A DNA stretch of 35,267 nt, from the NCBI GenBank assembly GCA_903834145.1, contig CAILHY010000028.1, positions 30,325-65,591 of the forward strand. The letters are read 5' to 3'. Numbering within the stretch: position 1 is the first letter of the stretch; every line of letters begins with the position of its first letter. The notes under the pieces were generated by a model, which saw only the letters and a program-made list of their open reading frames with translations, was not told where the DNA came from and ran no database searches. The position numbers were made by a program, and so were the translations under genes. This document shows positions 25,866 through 32,973 of this stretch, one piece after another. The stretch is from an uncultured Actinomycetes bacterium. GTDB taxonomy: Bacteria > Actinomycetota > Actinomycetes > Nanopelagicales > Nanopelagicaceae.

Positions 25866-26717
25866 ATGGCAAAGCCCACTATCTCCTTCGAATTCTTCCC
25901 GCCCAAGGATCGGCAGGGGGAGTCGCGTCTGTGGGCTGCCATGATGAATTTGCGCTCTATTGCTCCAGATTTCATCTCGGTTACCTATGGGGCCGGCGGA
26001 TCTACTCGCGATAGCACCATCGAAATCACCACTCACATCACCGAACGCACCGGCATTCCCACCGTCGCTCACTTGACTTGCGTCGGTTCTACGCAAGAGG
26101 AAGTCGGCCAGATTCTCACGCGGTACAGGGATGCGGGAATTAAGAGCATTCTCGCTCTGCGTGGTGACCCAGCAGGTGGCCCGAGTTCTGAGTGGGTTCA
26201 CACTCCTGGCGGGCTTGATCATGCGGATGAGTTAGTGGCCTTAGCCGCAGAATTTGGCGATTTCACAATTGGCGTCGCGGCTTTCCCCGATGGCCATCCA
26301 GCGTCCAAGGGAAATTTTGATCAAGACATCACCGTTCTTTTGCGCAAAGAAGAGTTAGGAGCAAGTTTTGCCACCACTCAATTCTTCTTTGACGTAAATA
26401 AGTGGAGCGCACTTGTGAGGAGATTAAAAGATCGTGGATCCGAACTTCCAATCATTCCTGGCATCTTGCCAATTTCGAGTGTGAAGCAAATTGTGCGAAT
26501 GGCTCAATTAGGCGGGACTCCAATTCCTGATGATATTCACGCGCGATTCTTAGAGATTGAATCCGATGACCTTGCAGTGAAGGCCCTGGGCGTGGAATTG
26601 GCGACAGCTTTGTGCCGAGAACTTCTTGATGCCGGGGCTCCTGGTTTACATTTCTACACCATGAATAGTTCTACTGCGACGCGTGAGATTTGGGAGAATT
26701 TGGGGCTAAAATCCTGA
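25866..26717 (+). CDS. metF: methylenetetrahydrofolate reductase
   Basis: A 283-residue MetF of the canonical flavin type: FEFFPPK (8-14), SVTYGAGGSTRD, AHLTCVG, ILALRGDP, GVAAFPDGHP, TTQFFFD and GILPIS. It reduces methylene-THF to methyl-THF for methionine synthesis. A strong Shine-Dalgarno (AAAGGAGG, ending 12 nt before ATG) marks the start, unlike the leaderless genes around it. The TGA stop overlaps the next ATG by one base (TGATG). Confidence 0.96.
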   Translation: MAKPTISFEFFPPKDRQGESRLWAAMMNLRSIAPDFISVTYGAGGSTRDSTIEITTHITERTGIPTVAHLTCVGSTQEEVGQILTRYRDAGIKSILALRGDPAGGPSSEWVHTPGGLDHADELVALAAEFGDFTIGVAAFPDGHPASKGNFDQDITVLLRKEELGASFATTQFFFDVNKWSALVRRLKDRGSELPIIPGILPISSVKQIVRMAQLGGTPIPDDIHARFLEIESDDLAVKALGVELATALCRELLDAGAPGLHFYTMNSSTATREIWENLGLKS

Positions 26718-27343
26718 TGCTCTCTTTTAATGAATTTGCCGCACAATGGAGTGCCTTGCATGGTGGCGCACAAACCACTGGCATCGTTGGTGGTTGGCTC
26801 CGTATTTCTTTTGCCCTAGCAAAGATATTAGGTGCACTACGAATTTCACCGAATGCCTTAACACTTCTTGGATTGCTTAGCGCTGGTGCAACCGCGTTGA
26901 GTGGAAGACATTGGAGTGCAGGGATATTTCTTCTTTTTTCACTGATGTGTGATGGCGTCGATGGAAGTGTTGCCATCATTCAAAATCGCGCAAGTTCGTG
27001 GGGTGCAACGTTAGACGCCGTTGCAGATCGCATCTCAGAGGCGCTGTGGGCTGTTACCTTCTATCGACTCGGGGTTCCGCTGAGCTGGGTCTTAGCACTC
27101 GCATCCTTAGCCGCTTTTCAAGAGTACTCACGAGCGAAATTGATCTCTGATGGCGTTAAGGAAATTGGACTTGTTACTCCAGCAGAACGTCCTGTGCGAG
27201 CAATTTTTCTCTTCATCGCGATCATCGCTTGGAACATCCATGCCACTCGTGATGGAGTGATTCATATTGCCCAGGCACTTACCGCCCTGCAAGGGATAAG
27301 TTTCGCGATGCTTCTTAAGTTCGCTTACCTGCGATTGCGTTAG
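26717..27343 (+). CDS. CDP-alcohol phosphatidyltransferase family protein
   Basis: A 208-residue membrane protein with about five to six helices. The catalytic motif D-x2-D-G-x2-A-R-x8-G-x3-D-x3-D is present as D79, D82-G83, A86, G96, D100 and D104, so all four metal-binding Asp residues are kept, but the usual Arg after Ala86 is Ile87. The family makes phospholipids such as phosphatidylglycerol-phosphate, phosphatidylinositol-phosphate or cardiolipin from CDP-diacylglycerol; the acceptor cannot be read here. I chose ATG 26717 for its coupling to metF (TGATG). The last 29 nt overlap the convergent desaturase gene. Confidence 0.85.
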   Translation: MLSFNEFAAQWSALHGGAQTTGIVGGWLRISFALAKILGALRISPNALTLLGLLSAGATALSGRHWSAGIFLLFSLMCDGVDGSVAIIQNRASSWGATLDAVADRISEALWAVTFYRLGVPLSWVLALASLAAFQEYSRAKLISDGVKEIGLVTPAERPVRAIFLFIAIIAWNIHATRDGVIHIAQALTALQGISFAMLLKFAYLRLR

Positions 27344-28820
27344 CAACGATCTCCGCGCTTATTCCTACTAGCGGCAATCCACCTCCTGGATGTGCGGAAC
27401 CGCCAACGCAATAAAGTCCCTTTAGCGGTGAACGATTGCGTGCACGCAGAAATGCTGAACGCGCACCGTTGCTAGAGGTTCCATAGATAGATCCACCTGG
27501 TGCCCGCACCTGGGCTTCCAAATCTGCTGGCGTGCGAATCTCCAGTACTTCGAGGCGATCCCGGATAGAAATTCCACGAGACTCGATGAGAGAGATAATT
27601 TTGTTCGCGTATTCGTGTGCAAAGTTCGCATCATTCCAATTCCAACCTGTACCACTTTCAGAATGCGGGGGAGCATTGACAAGCACCGACCAACTTTCAT
27701 GTCCTTGGGTCGGCATCATTGCAGGATCCTTTGGAGAGCATATATAGATGGTCGGATCATCGACAGGTTTCTTTTGCGTGAAGATGGCATCAAACTCATC
27801 ATCGTAATTGACGGGAAACAGAACGGTGTGATGCGCCAACGGCTGAGCTTCGGGCGATGGCTTAAGTCCTAGGAGCAGCGAGAAACCAGCCAATGACGGT
27901 TCTGCTTGAGCAAGAGCTTTGCGAGGCTTTCGAAGGATACGAAGTCTTTCACTGATGAGAGTCGTGTAGACATAGGAAGCATCTGCATTTGCCACAACAA
28001 CATCGGCAAGAATCGTCTCACCTGTAGATAAAACTATTCCAGTTACTGATTTTGCGGTGTGAGAAATCTTTGCCACTGGCGAATCAAGGTGAAAAGTAAC
28101 GCCGCATTCAATGGCTCTTTGATGTACAGCACGTGCCAGCTGACCTATCCCGCCAGAAATATGCCAAGCACCGAATGCTTCTTCAACATAAGCGATGGAT
28201 GCGAGTACTGCCGGCGCTCTACGCGGATCAGATCCACTATAGGTGGCATATCGGTCAATGATGCATTGAAGTCGTACGTCAGTAGTGTATTCCTTCACCA
28301 ATGTTCGCAAAGATTTCCATGGAGCAATAGTCAAGAGATCTTTGAGGAGGGATGCGCGTTTGAGCAGAGATAAAGGTGATGCTAATTCTGATTCGATAAA
28401 TGGTTCGCGAGAAACATCCCACATTTTTTCGGCACGTCTCATGATGGATCGCCACTCATCTTTAGCTTGGCTTCCGAAAGATTTTTCGATTGCCTCTAGA
28501 GTGTCGTAACGCGAAAGATTGACAAACTCCACGTTACTGCCATCGGCAAATCTATAGTCAAAGGAGGGGTTCACTGCTTGGAGGCTCAGGACTTCTTCAA
28601 GAGGTTTGCCAGTCTTAAGGAAAAAATCTTTATAGACAGCAGGAAGTGTTAACAAAGATGGTCCAGTATCAAATGCATACTTACCTACCCATTCGGTGCG
28701 ACATTTTCCACCCACTTCATAAGAAGCTTCGTAGAGGTGCACCGAGTGACCTGCTTTGGCTAATCGAGTTGCTGCGCACATTCCACCGATGCCCGCACCG
28801 ATCACAACCACGTTGCTCAT
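27315..28820 (-). CDS. CrtI-family carotenoid desaturase, CrtD-like
   Basis: A 501-residue FAD enzyme of the CrtI/CrtD family: VVVIGAGIGGMCAATRLA at the start, FDTGPSLLTLPAVY, and HISGGIGQLARAVH. The C-terminal block has GGSIYG, then GLYCVGGSAHPGGGLPLVGISAE, closer to CrtD (hydroxycarotenoid 3,4-desaturase) than to phytoene desaturases. I infer a 3',4'-desaturase acting after CruF. The start ATG 28820 overlaps the glycosyltransferase stop (ATGA) and has GGAAAGG upstream; an in-frame ATG at 28838 is less likely. Last gene of its operon. A ketolase-type CrtO/CrtP role is a less likely alternative. Confidence 0.85.
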   Translation of the reverse strand: MSNVVVIGAGIGGMCAATRLAKAGHSVHLYEASYEVGGKCRTEWVGKYAFDTGPSLLTLPAVYKDFFLKTGKPLEEVLSLQAVNPSFDYRFADGSNVEFVNLSRYDTLEAIEKSFGSQAKDEWRSIMRRAEKMWDVSREPFIESELASPLSLLKRASLLKDLLTIAPWKSLRTLVKEYTTDVRLQCIIDRYATYSGSDPRRAPAVLASIAYVEEAFGAWHISGGIGQLARAVHQRAIECGVTFHLDSPVAKISHTAKSVTGIVLSTGETILADVVVANADASYVYTTLISERLRILRKPRKALAQAEPSLAGFSLLLGLKPSPEAQPLAHHTVLFPVNYDDEFDAIFTQKKPVDDPTIYICSPKDPAMMPTQGHESWSVLVNAPPHSESGTGWNWNDANFAHEYANKIISLIESRGISIRDRLEVLEIRTPADLEAQVRAPGGSIYGTSSNGARSAFLRARNRSPLKGLYCVGGSAHPGGGLPLVGISAEIVANAIAGKRT

Positions 28821-29878
28821 ACCAATCGGCCTTTCCATTGAGTGCGACCCCGCATCATCCAGGAGCGCCCGAGAAGATAGATCAACAGCGCAATGGAGAG
28901 TGGGTGCAAGAGCACATCAAAGATTCGTGCCCGGGTAGCCAGAGCGCTGACAAGACGTGAAGAAATGAGGATGAAGTATCCGAAAACTCCAATGGTTAAG
29001 GGAGCTATCCCTACCGCAATAAGAAATACCACGGCGATGATGGAACCAATGTGCGATCCAAATGCAACCCGTAGCGATTTACTGTAACCCTCTCGCAACT
29101 CTGGCCAGGATGCATACATTCGGCAAGTTGCAATATCAGAGCCATCGATTACCGTCCCTTTAAAACCTTGGCGAAGAAATACTCGGGCCAGTGCGATGTC
29201 ATCGATAATTTCTGACCTCACCGAGGCAAAGCCGCCGACTGCTTCTAAGGCAGATCGTTCAGCTATGAAAAACTGACCATTTGCCACGGCAAAGGCAGGA
29301 TTGCTTGATCGCTCAGCAATTGCAAGTGGCACCGTGGACATCCACGACCATTGCAAAAGAGGTTGGATGAGACGTTCAGACCATGAGATCGCAATTTGAC
29401 GCGGGTAGGCCGAAGCGAAAGCAAGTTTTCTAGATTTCATCAGATTGATCGCGCTTACAAGTGCATCTGCGTGCAGGCGCACGTCGGCGTCAATAACCAC
29501 CACTATTTCGCTGGTCGTTGCTGTGAGCCCTTGATGTAGGGCAAATGGTTTGCCGAGCCAGCCACTAAGTAATGTTTCACCGATTCTTATTGAGAATCGA
29601 GCATCATCTTTAATGGATTCATTAATGAGCTCGAAAGTATTGTCAGTCGAGCCATCATCGATAAATAGGAAAGTTAGATCGGATATTCCCATTTGTTTAC
29701 GTAAAGATTCGACCAATGCAGGAATATTCGCTTCCTCATTGCGGACCGGGAGCAAGACCGCTACGGACCCAGGAAAGAGAGCGGACTCTTTCAGCGGCCG
29801 ACGTAAGGAAAAGAAATTTGCGCAGGAAATAAAGAGTAAGAGAGTGGGTAGTGCAATCACGAGTGCTGCAAGATTCAC
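28817..29878 (-). CDS. family 2 glycosyltransferase, probable carotenoid glycosyltransferase (CruG-like)
   Basis: A 353-residue GT-A enzyme with an N-terminal membrane helix (about 3-22). The nucleotide-sugar motifs are VLLPVRNEE (41-49) and FIDDGSTDN (72-80), with the metal-binding DAD at 130-132, and three C-terminal membrane helices. Set between cruF-like and crtD-like genes, it most likely glycosylates a hydroxyl on the open end of the carotenoid. I prefer GTG 29878: TAAGGA, formed by the cruF stop, gives a Shine-Dalgarno about 7 nt before it. An ATG at 29920 would overlap cruF by 32 nt. Confidence 0.85.
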   Translation of the reverse strand: MNLAALVIALPTLLLFISCANFFSLRRPLKESALFPGSVAVLLPVRNEEANIPALVESLRKQMGISDLTFLFIDDGSTDNTFELINESIKDDARFSIRIGETLLSGWLGKPFALHQGLTATTSEIVVVIDADVRLHADALVSAINLMKSRKLAFASAYPRQIAISWSERLIQPLLQWSWMSTVPLAIAERSSNPAFAVANGQFFIAERSALEAVGGFASVRSEIIDDIALARVFLRQGFKGTVIDGSDIATCRMYASWPELREGYSKSLRVAFGSHIGSIIAVVFLIAVGIAPLTIGVFGYFILISSRLVSALATRARIFDVLLHPLSIALLIYLLGRSWMMRGRTQWKGRLV

Positions 29879-29888
29879 GGCGTAATCC

Positions 29889-30692
29889 TTAAGGTCGCCC
29901 AAGCCAGCGGGTAAATCCATACGGTGCGTAAATGGCTGCGAAGATTAACCCGGCGAAGATACCGATGAGAGGTCGATGAAAGAAGAAGATATTGCCAATG
30001 ACTCCGGCAAAGAATGTCCACACTAGAAAAAAATCTACAACAGTGGATTCTGCCCCACCTTTTCTTCGTTCACGAGGAAGAGCAACATTGAGGAGCGCGA
30101 TGAGTCCCATGCCTGCAAATAGCCAACCTGCTGCATTGGAAATCGGTATCTCTCGTTCAAATGGAATTCCAGATCCGATATCCGACCATATCCATCGATG
30201 AGCACTCACCATTTGCGGATCAAGAAAGAGGTCCCATGCCATAAGGGCTAATCCGCCATAGAGGAAAACCCAATTCTTTGTAATGCGTCTTGCTGCCATC
30301 AAAATCGGGTGTGCCATCATCACCCATGCAAAGGGCACAACCAACGGAACTTTGTAAATTTGGTAGGCCAAACTCGGATCGTAGGAATAGGTTCCAAATG
30401 GCCAACCGGTGCGGACTCCCATTTGTTCGATGGCTAATCCGTATGCGAAGGTGATGAGCAGATACGAAATTGAGTAACGCCAACCATAAGATAAATAAGC
30501 ATGCACCACCATGAGCGAGGCAGCGAAGTAGACCGTCGCCAACGTAACAAGGCGCAATGATTCACCGTGAATGAGCGGGTAACTTATTTGAAGTGCGATG
30601 GAACCTATAAGCAAGAGGGTCAGAAAGAGTTGCGAACGGGGAGAAATCCCACGACGCTTATGCCTGCGGGGAGAGTACTGGCGCATCGACAC
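29889..30692 (-). CDS. cruF: CruF-like carotenoid 1,2-hydratase (DUF422)
   Basis: A 267-residue integral membrane protein with seven to eight helices. Family blocks are visible: GVRTGWPFGTYSYDPSLAY, VPLVVPFAWVMMAHP, WDLFLDPQMV and GIPFER...NAAGW. CruF and haloarchaeal bisanhydrobacterioruberin hydratases add water across the C-1,2 double bond of a psi end group. It lies 34 nt after the crtA-like gene. The start is GTG 30692 or the in-frame ATG 30686; neither has a convincing Shine-Dalgarno. Its stop supplies part of the glycosyltransferase ribosome site. Confidence 0.9.
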   Translation of the reverse strand: MSMRQYSPRRHKRRGISPRSQLFLTLLLIGSIALQISYPLIHGESLRLVTLATVYFAASLMVVHAYLSYGWRYSISYLLITFAYGLAIEQMGVRTGWPFGTYSYDPSLAYQIYKVPLVVPFAWVMMAHPILMAARRITKNWVFLYGGLALMAWDLFLDPQMVSAHRWIWSDIGSGIPFEREIPISNAAGWLFAGMGLIALLNVALPRERRKGGAESTVVDFFLVWTFFAGVIGNIFFFHRPLIGIFAGLIFAAIYAPYGFTRWLGRP

Positions 30693-30726
30693 GGCGCTAA
30701 GTCTGCCCTATTGCCTGGCCTAATTC

Positions 30727-31392
30727 TTACAGATCTCCTCGGATTTCCTTTACTTGGAAACGGGCGAAGAGATCTTCTGTGAACCATTTCTCTCGTGATG
30801 TAGCCATGATGGCCTCTTTATGAGCAGGGGATTTGTACGCAAAGTTTTTCAATGACTCCTGCGAATCCCAGAGGGAGAAAGTGCCCTGCAGGCCAATCGG
30901 TGCTTCACCGACGCCAATTGCTGAGATCAGCCCAGGGGATTGGCGCAAACTGTGTGCGATGGGCGGAACGGATTTCCAAAAAGCTAGATTCTTTCGCCAA
31001 GTAATTCGTGCTCGAGTTATTGCGACAATCTTTGAAGAGAATTCTTGCTCTGGAACGACGACTTTAAAAGGTTCACGTTTGGACCATTGACCATGAGAGG
31101 AGATTGGTTGCATCAGCACGCGGAACTCATCCGATGACCTGCTGCGCCATCGCTGGACTAATGGTGACGAGTCGAATTTCTCCAATTGCGAATCCTCGAT
31201 ACAGATCAACATGCCCCACCGGTGAATATCCGCGTCCGATGGTGTGAATGTTGCACCCTTTCCGCAGCCCAACATTTTCGCAAATGAAATACCTTGTGCG
31301 CTTCGGAGTCGCCTGCGATCCACAGCCATAGACCAGAGAGCAAAGGGAATTACACGAGAAGGGACTTTCCAAAAATATACTGCAGTGATCAC
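30727..31392 (-). CDS. CrtA-like carotenoid oxygenase (spheroidene monooxygenase family)
   Basis: A 221-residue protein with the CrtA family core: GISFAKMLGCGKGATF (34-49), FTPSDADIHRWGML (49-62), a GQWSKREPF segment near 101 and a second half repeating the ferredoxin-like barrel (TRARI, PGLISAIGVGEAPIGLQGTFSLW). CrtA of purple bacteria adds a 2-keto group to acyclic carotenoids. A related flavobacterial enzyme is a 2'-hydroxylase in myxol synthesis. I place the start at GTG 31392, which forms a GTGA overlap with the hydrolase stop and has GGAAAAG upstream. The open frame extends to 31521 only by running into the hydrolase gene. Confidence 0.87.
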   Translation of the reverse strand: MITAVYFWKVPSRVIPFALWSMAVDRRRLRSAQGISFAKMLGCGKGATFTPSDADIHRWGMLICIEDSQLEKFDSSPLVQRWRSRSSDEFRVLMQPISSHGQWSKREPFKVVVPEQEFSSKIVAITRARITWRKNLAFWKSVPPIAHSLRQSPGLISAIGVGEAPIGLQGTFSLWDSQESLKNFAYKSPAHKEAIMATSREKWFTEDLFARFQVKEIRGDL

Positions 31393-32186
31393 GAAACTTT
31401 TCCAGTGGTACGAAGAATTTCCGCAACAACTTCGTTGGGGTGATCCCACATCGGAGCGTGCCCAGAATCGGGAAGGATTATCCAGCGAGAATGATCTGGT
31501 AGCAGAGAGCGCTCCTGGCATGTTGCAGCAGGCAAAGTATTATCTGAGTCTCCGAAGATGACAGTTACAGGAATAGAAACATCAACGCGAGAATCAAATC
31601 TCTTCTTGAGCATTGCATCCCAGGCAGGGTAGTAGCCGGCCGACTTGCCCATGGCATCAGAGGCGTCTTTGCATATTTCATAGGAAAAGTTTCGCCATAG
31701 CGGGCTGACATTTTCAAAACCAATTTTGCGCGCCCATTCGTAATGCATCAATAAAGGTGAAACCACTTTCAAAGAACTTGCCAGCATGCGTGCAATAGCA
31801 GTTCCGGGATATCGCGCCGTAAAGGGTTCAAGCCATAATCCGGCAGGTGCCAGACCAGTTACAGACTTAATCGCAGCAGGTTTCATCGCTGCAATCTCCA
31901 AAGAAATCCACCCACCGAGCGAGTTTCCGACAACATCAAATCGATCAAATCCAAGCTCATGCATCGTTTCCAAAACCGTAATGGCAAGCCCTTTTGGATC
32001 CATCGGTTGGCTGGTATCCATCGGTGTTTCACCGTGTCCAGGTAGGTCAATGGTTATGACAGAAAAATGCTCATTAAGTTGGGCAATGATCGGTTTCCAT
32101 GCCGTAGCCGCCGACCCCATTCCATGGATGAGCAACAAGGGGTCGGGGTGGGCAGTAGACGGATATACCGAGGATGTGAGAAGCAT
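31389..32186 (-). CDS. alpha/beta hydrolase in carotenoid operon
   Basis: A 265-residue alpha/beta-hydrolase fold protein. The oxyanion segment is HGMGSAATAW (21-30), and the nucleophile elbow is GNSLGG (87-92, Ser89). The acid is Asp213 or Asp215 in FGDSDN, and the catalytic His243 lies in DSGHAPMW. The triad is complete, so it is probably an active esterase, lipase or acyltransferase-like enzyme. The substrate is unknown. As the first long gene of the crtA-cruF-GT2-crtD operon, it may act on a carotenoid ester or glycoside acyl group. Its ATG directly follows the TAA of a seven-codon leader ORF. Confidence 0.85.
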   Translation of the reverse strand: MLLTSSVYPSTAHPDPLLLIHGMGSAATAWKPIIAQLNEHFSVITIDLPGHGETPMDTSQPMDPKGLAITVLETMHELGFDRFDVVGNSLGGWISLEIAAMKPAAIKSVTGLAPAGLWLEPFTARYPGTAIARMLASSLKVVSPLLMHYEWARKIGFENVSPLWRNFSYEICKDASDAMGKSAGYYPAWDAMLKKRFDSRVDVSIPVTVIFGDSDNTLPAATCQERSLLPDHSRWIILPDSGHAPMWDHPNEVVAEILRTTGKVS

Positions 32187-32210
32187 TTACGAGCAAGCCA
32201 ACCGGTTCAT
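32187..32210 (-). CDS. seven-codon leaderless leader ORF before the hydrolase
   Basis: On the minus strand an ATG at 32210 opens a micro-ORF encoding MNRLACS, then TAA, and the next codon is the hydrolase ATG (TAAATG). A perfect-looking -10, TACAAT, ends six bases before this ATG, so the transcript would begin on the micro-ORF start. The hydrolase itself has no Shine-Dalgarno, so its translation may depend on ribosomes re-initiating after the leader peptide. Chance occurrence cannot be excluded without comparing relatives. Confidence 0.4.
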   Translation of the reverse strand: MNRLACS

Positions 32211-32222
32211 ACACGGATTGTA
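32211..32222 (-). promoter_or_regulatory. leaderless promoter of the second carotenoid operon
   Basis: TACAAT (32222 to 32217, minus strand) fits TANNNT and is followed by six bases, CCGTGT, and the ATG of the micro-ORF at 32210. This is the only -10-like site found before the five-gene operon. Confidence 0.5.
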
Positions 32223-32237
32223 CATTCCCCGTTAATC

Positions 32238-32259
32238 TTTGCCCGTTAATATGGGCAAA
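32238..32259 (+). promoter_or_regulatory. palindromic operator centred on the -10 of the aquaporin-arsC operon
   Basis: Perfect 7-bp arms TTTGCCC (32238-32244) and GGGCAAA (32253-32259) flank eight bases that contain the -10 hexamer TAATAT (32247-32252). Transcription would start near 32259. A repressor bound here would block RNA polymerase directly. CCCGTTAAT also occurs twice, 14 bases apart (32228-32236 and 32242-32250). No ArsR-type gene is in the window. Confidence 0.5.
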
Positions 32260-32307
32260 TCAGAACGCGCACTTAATCATCAAATTCTGGCACACGGGAA
32301 GGTTCTG

Positions 32308-32973
32308 ATGAAGAAGATTCTTGCAGAATTCCTCGGCACCATGGTCTTAGTTTCCGCGGTTGTTGGATCAGGAATTATGGCGCAGAATCTCACGCGTGAT
32401 GTTGGTCTTCAACTCCTGATCAATGCTTTCTCCACAATTGCGGCTCTGTGGTTGCTCATACTTCTTTTTTCTCCGGTGAGCGGTGCACATTTCAACCCCG
32501 TGGTTACCCTTTCAGAAATATTCTTTAAACGAATTTCATGGTCTCTATCTTTAGCCTATGTAAGTGCCCAATTACTCGGCGGGTTTGTCGGAACAATTAT
32601 GGCAAATGTCATGTTTAAACATCCAGCCATATTTCCATCACACCATATTCGAAGTGGCGCAGGGCTTTTCCTGGGAGAGATCCTCGCCACTGCAGGTCTG
32701 CTTTTCCTGATTCATATGCTGGGATTTCAAGGTAGATCTCATATCACTCCCGTAGCGGTTGCCTTATGGATTGGTTCGGCTTATTTCTTTACCTCCTCCA
32801 CCTCTTTTGCAAACCCTGCCGTTACCTTTGCAAGGGCTTTTAGCAATACATTTTCTGGGATCTCTATCTCCAGCGTTCCTGGATTTGTGTTGGCGCAGAT
32901 CGTAGGAGCAACTATTGGAACAATCGCTGCACTCTACTTTGGAAAAACTTCGACAGGAGAAATTAATGGATAA
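32308..32973 (+). CDS. MIP family aquaporin/aquaglyceroporin, likely arsenic-linked (AqpS-like)
   Basis: A 221-residue six-helix channel with both half-helix signatures: HFNPVVT (61-67), where NPV replaces the first NPA, and FANPAVTFAR in the second half, including the pore Arg. Aquaglyceroporins next to arsC let arsenite, made by arsenate reduction, leave the cell (AqpS in Sinorhizobium). ATG 32308 is chosen for its GGGAAGG 5 nt upstream; the TTG at 32239 lies in the operator. The end overlaps arsC by 8 nt, supporting a joint role. Confidence 0.9.
   Translation: MKKILAEFLGTMVLVSAVVGSGIMAQNLTRDVGLQLLINAFSTIAALWLLILLFSPVSGAHFNPVVTLSEIFFKRISWSLSLAYVSAQLLGGFVGTIMANVMFKHPAIFPSHHIRSGAGLFLGEILATAGLLFLIHMLGFQGRSHITPVAVALWIGSAYFFTSSTSFANPAVTFARAFSNTFSGISISSVPGFVLAQIVGATIGTIAALYFGKTSTGEING

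Noticed and set aside
26717-27343. UbiA-like prenyltransferase that could make C50 carotenoids
   Set aside because: The motif is D-x2-D-G...G-x3-D-x3-D of CDP-alcohol phosphatidyltransferases; UbiA motifs are absent.
31392-31521. N-terminal extension of the CrtA-like gene to an upstream ATG
   Set aside because: The added 43 residues are read from within the hydrolase gene and look nothing like CrtA; the GTG at 31392 with a GTGA overlap fits better.
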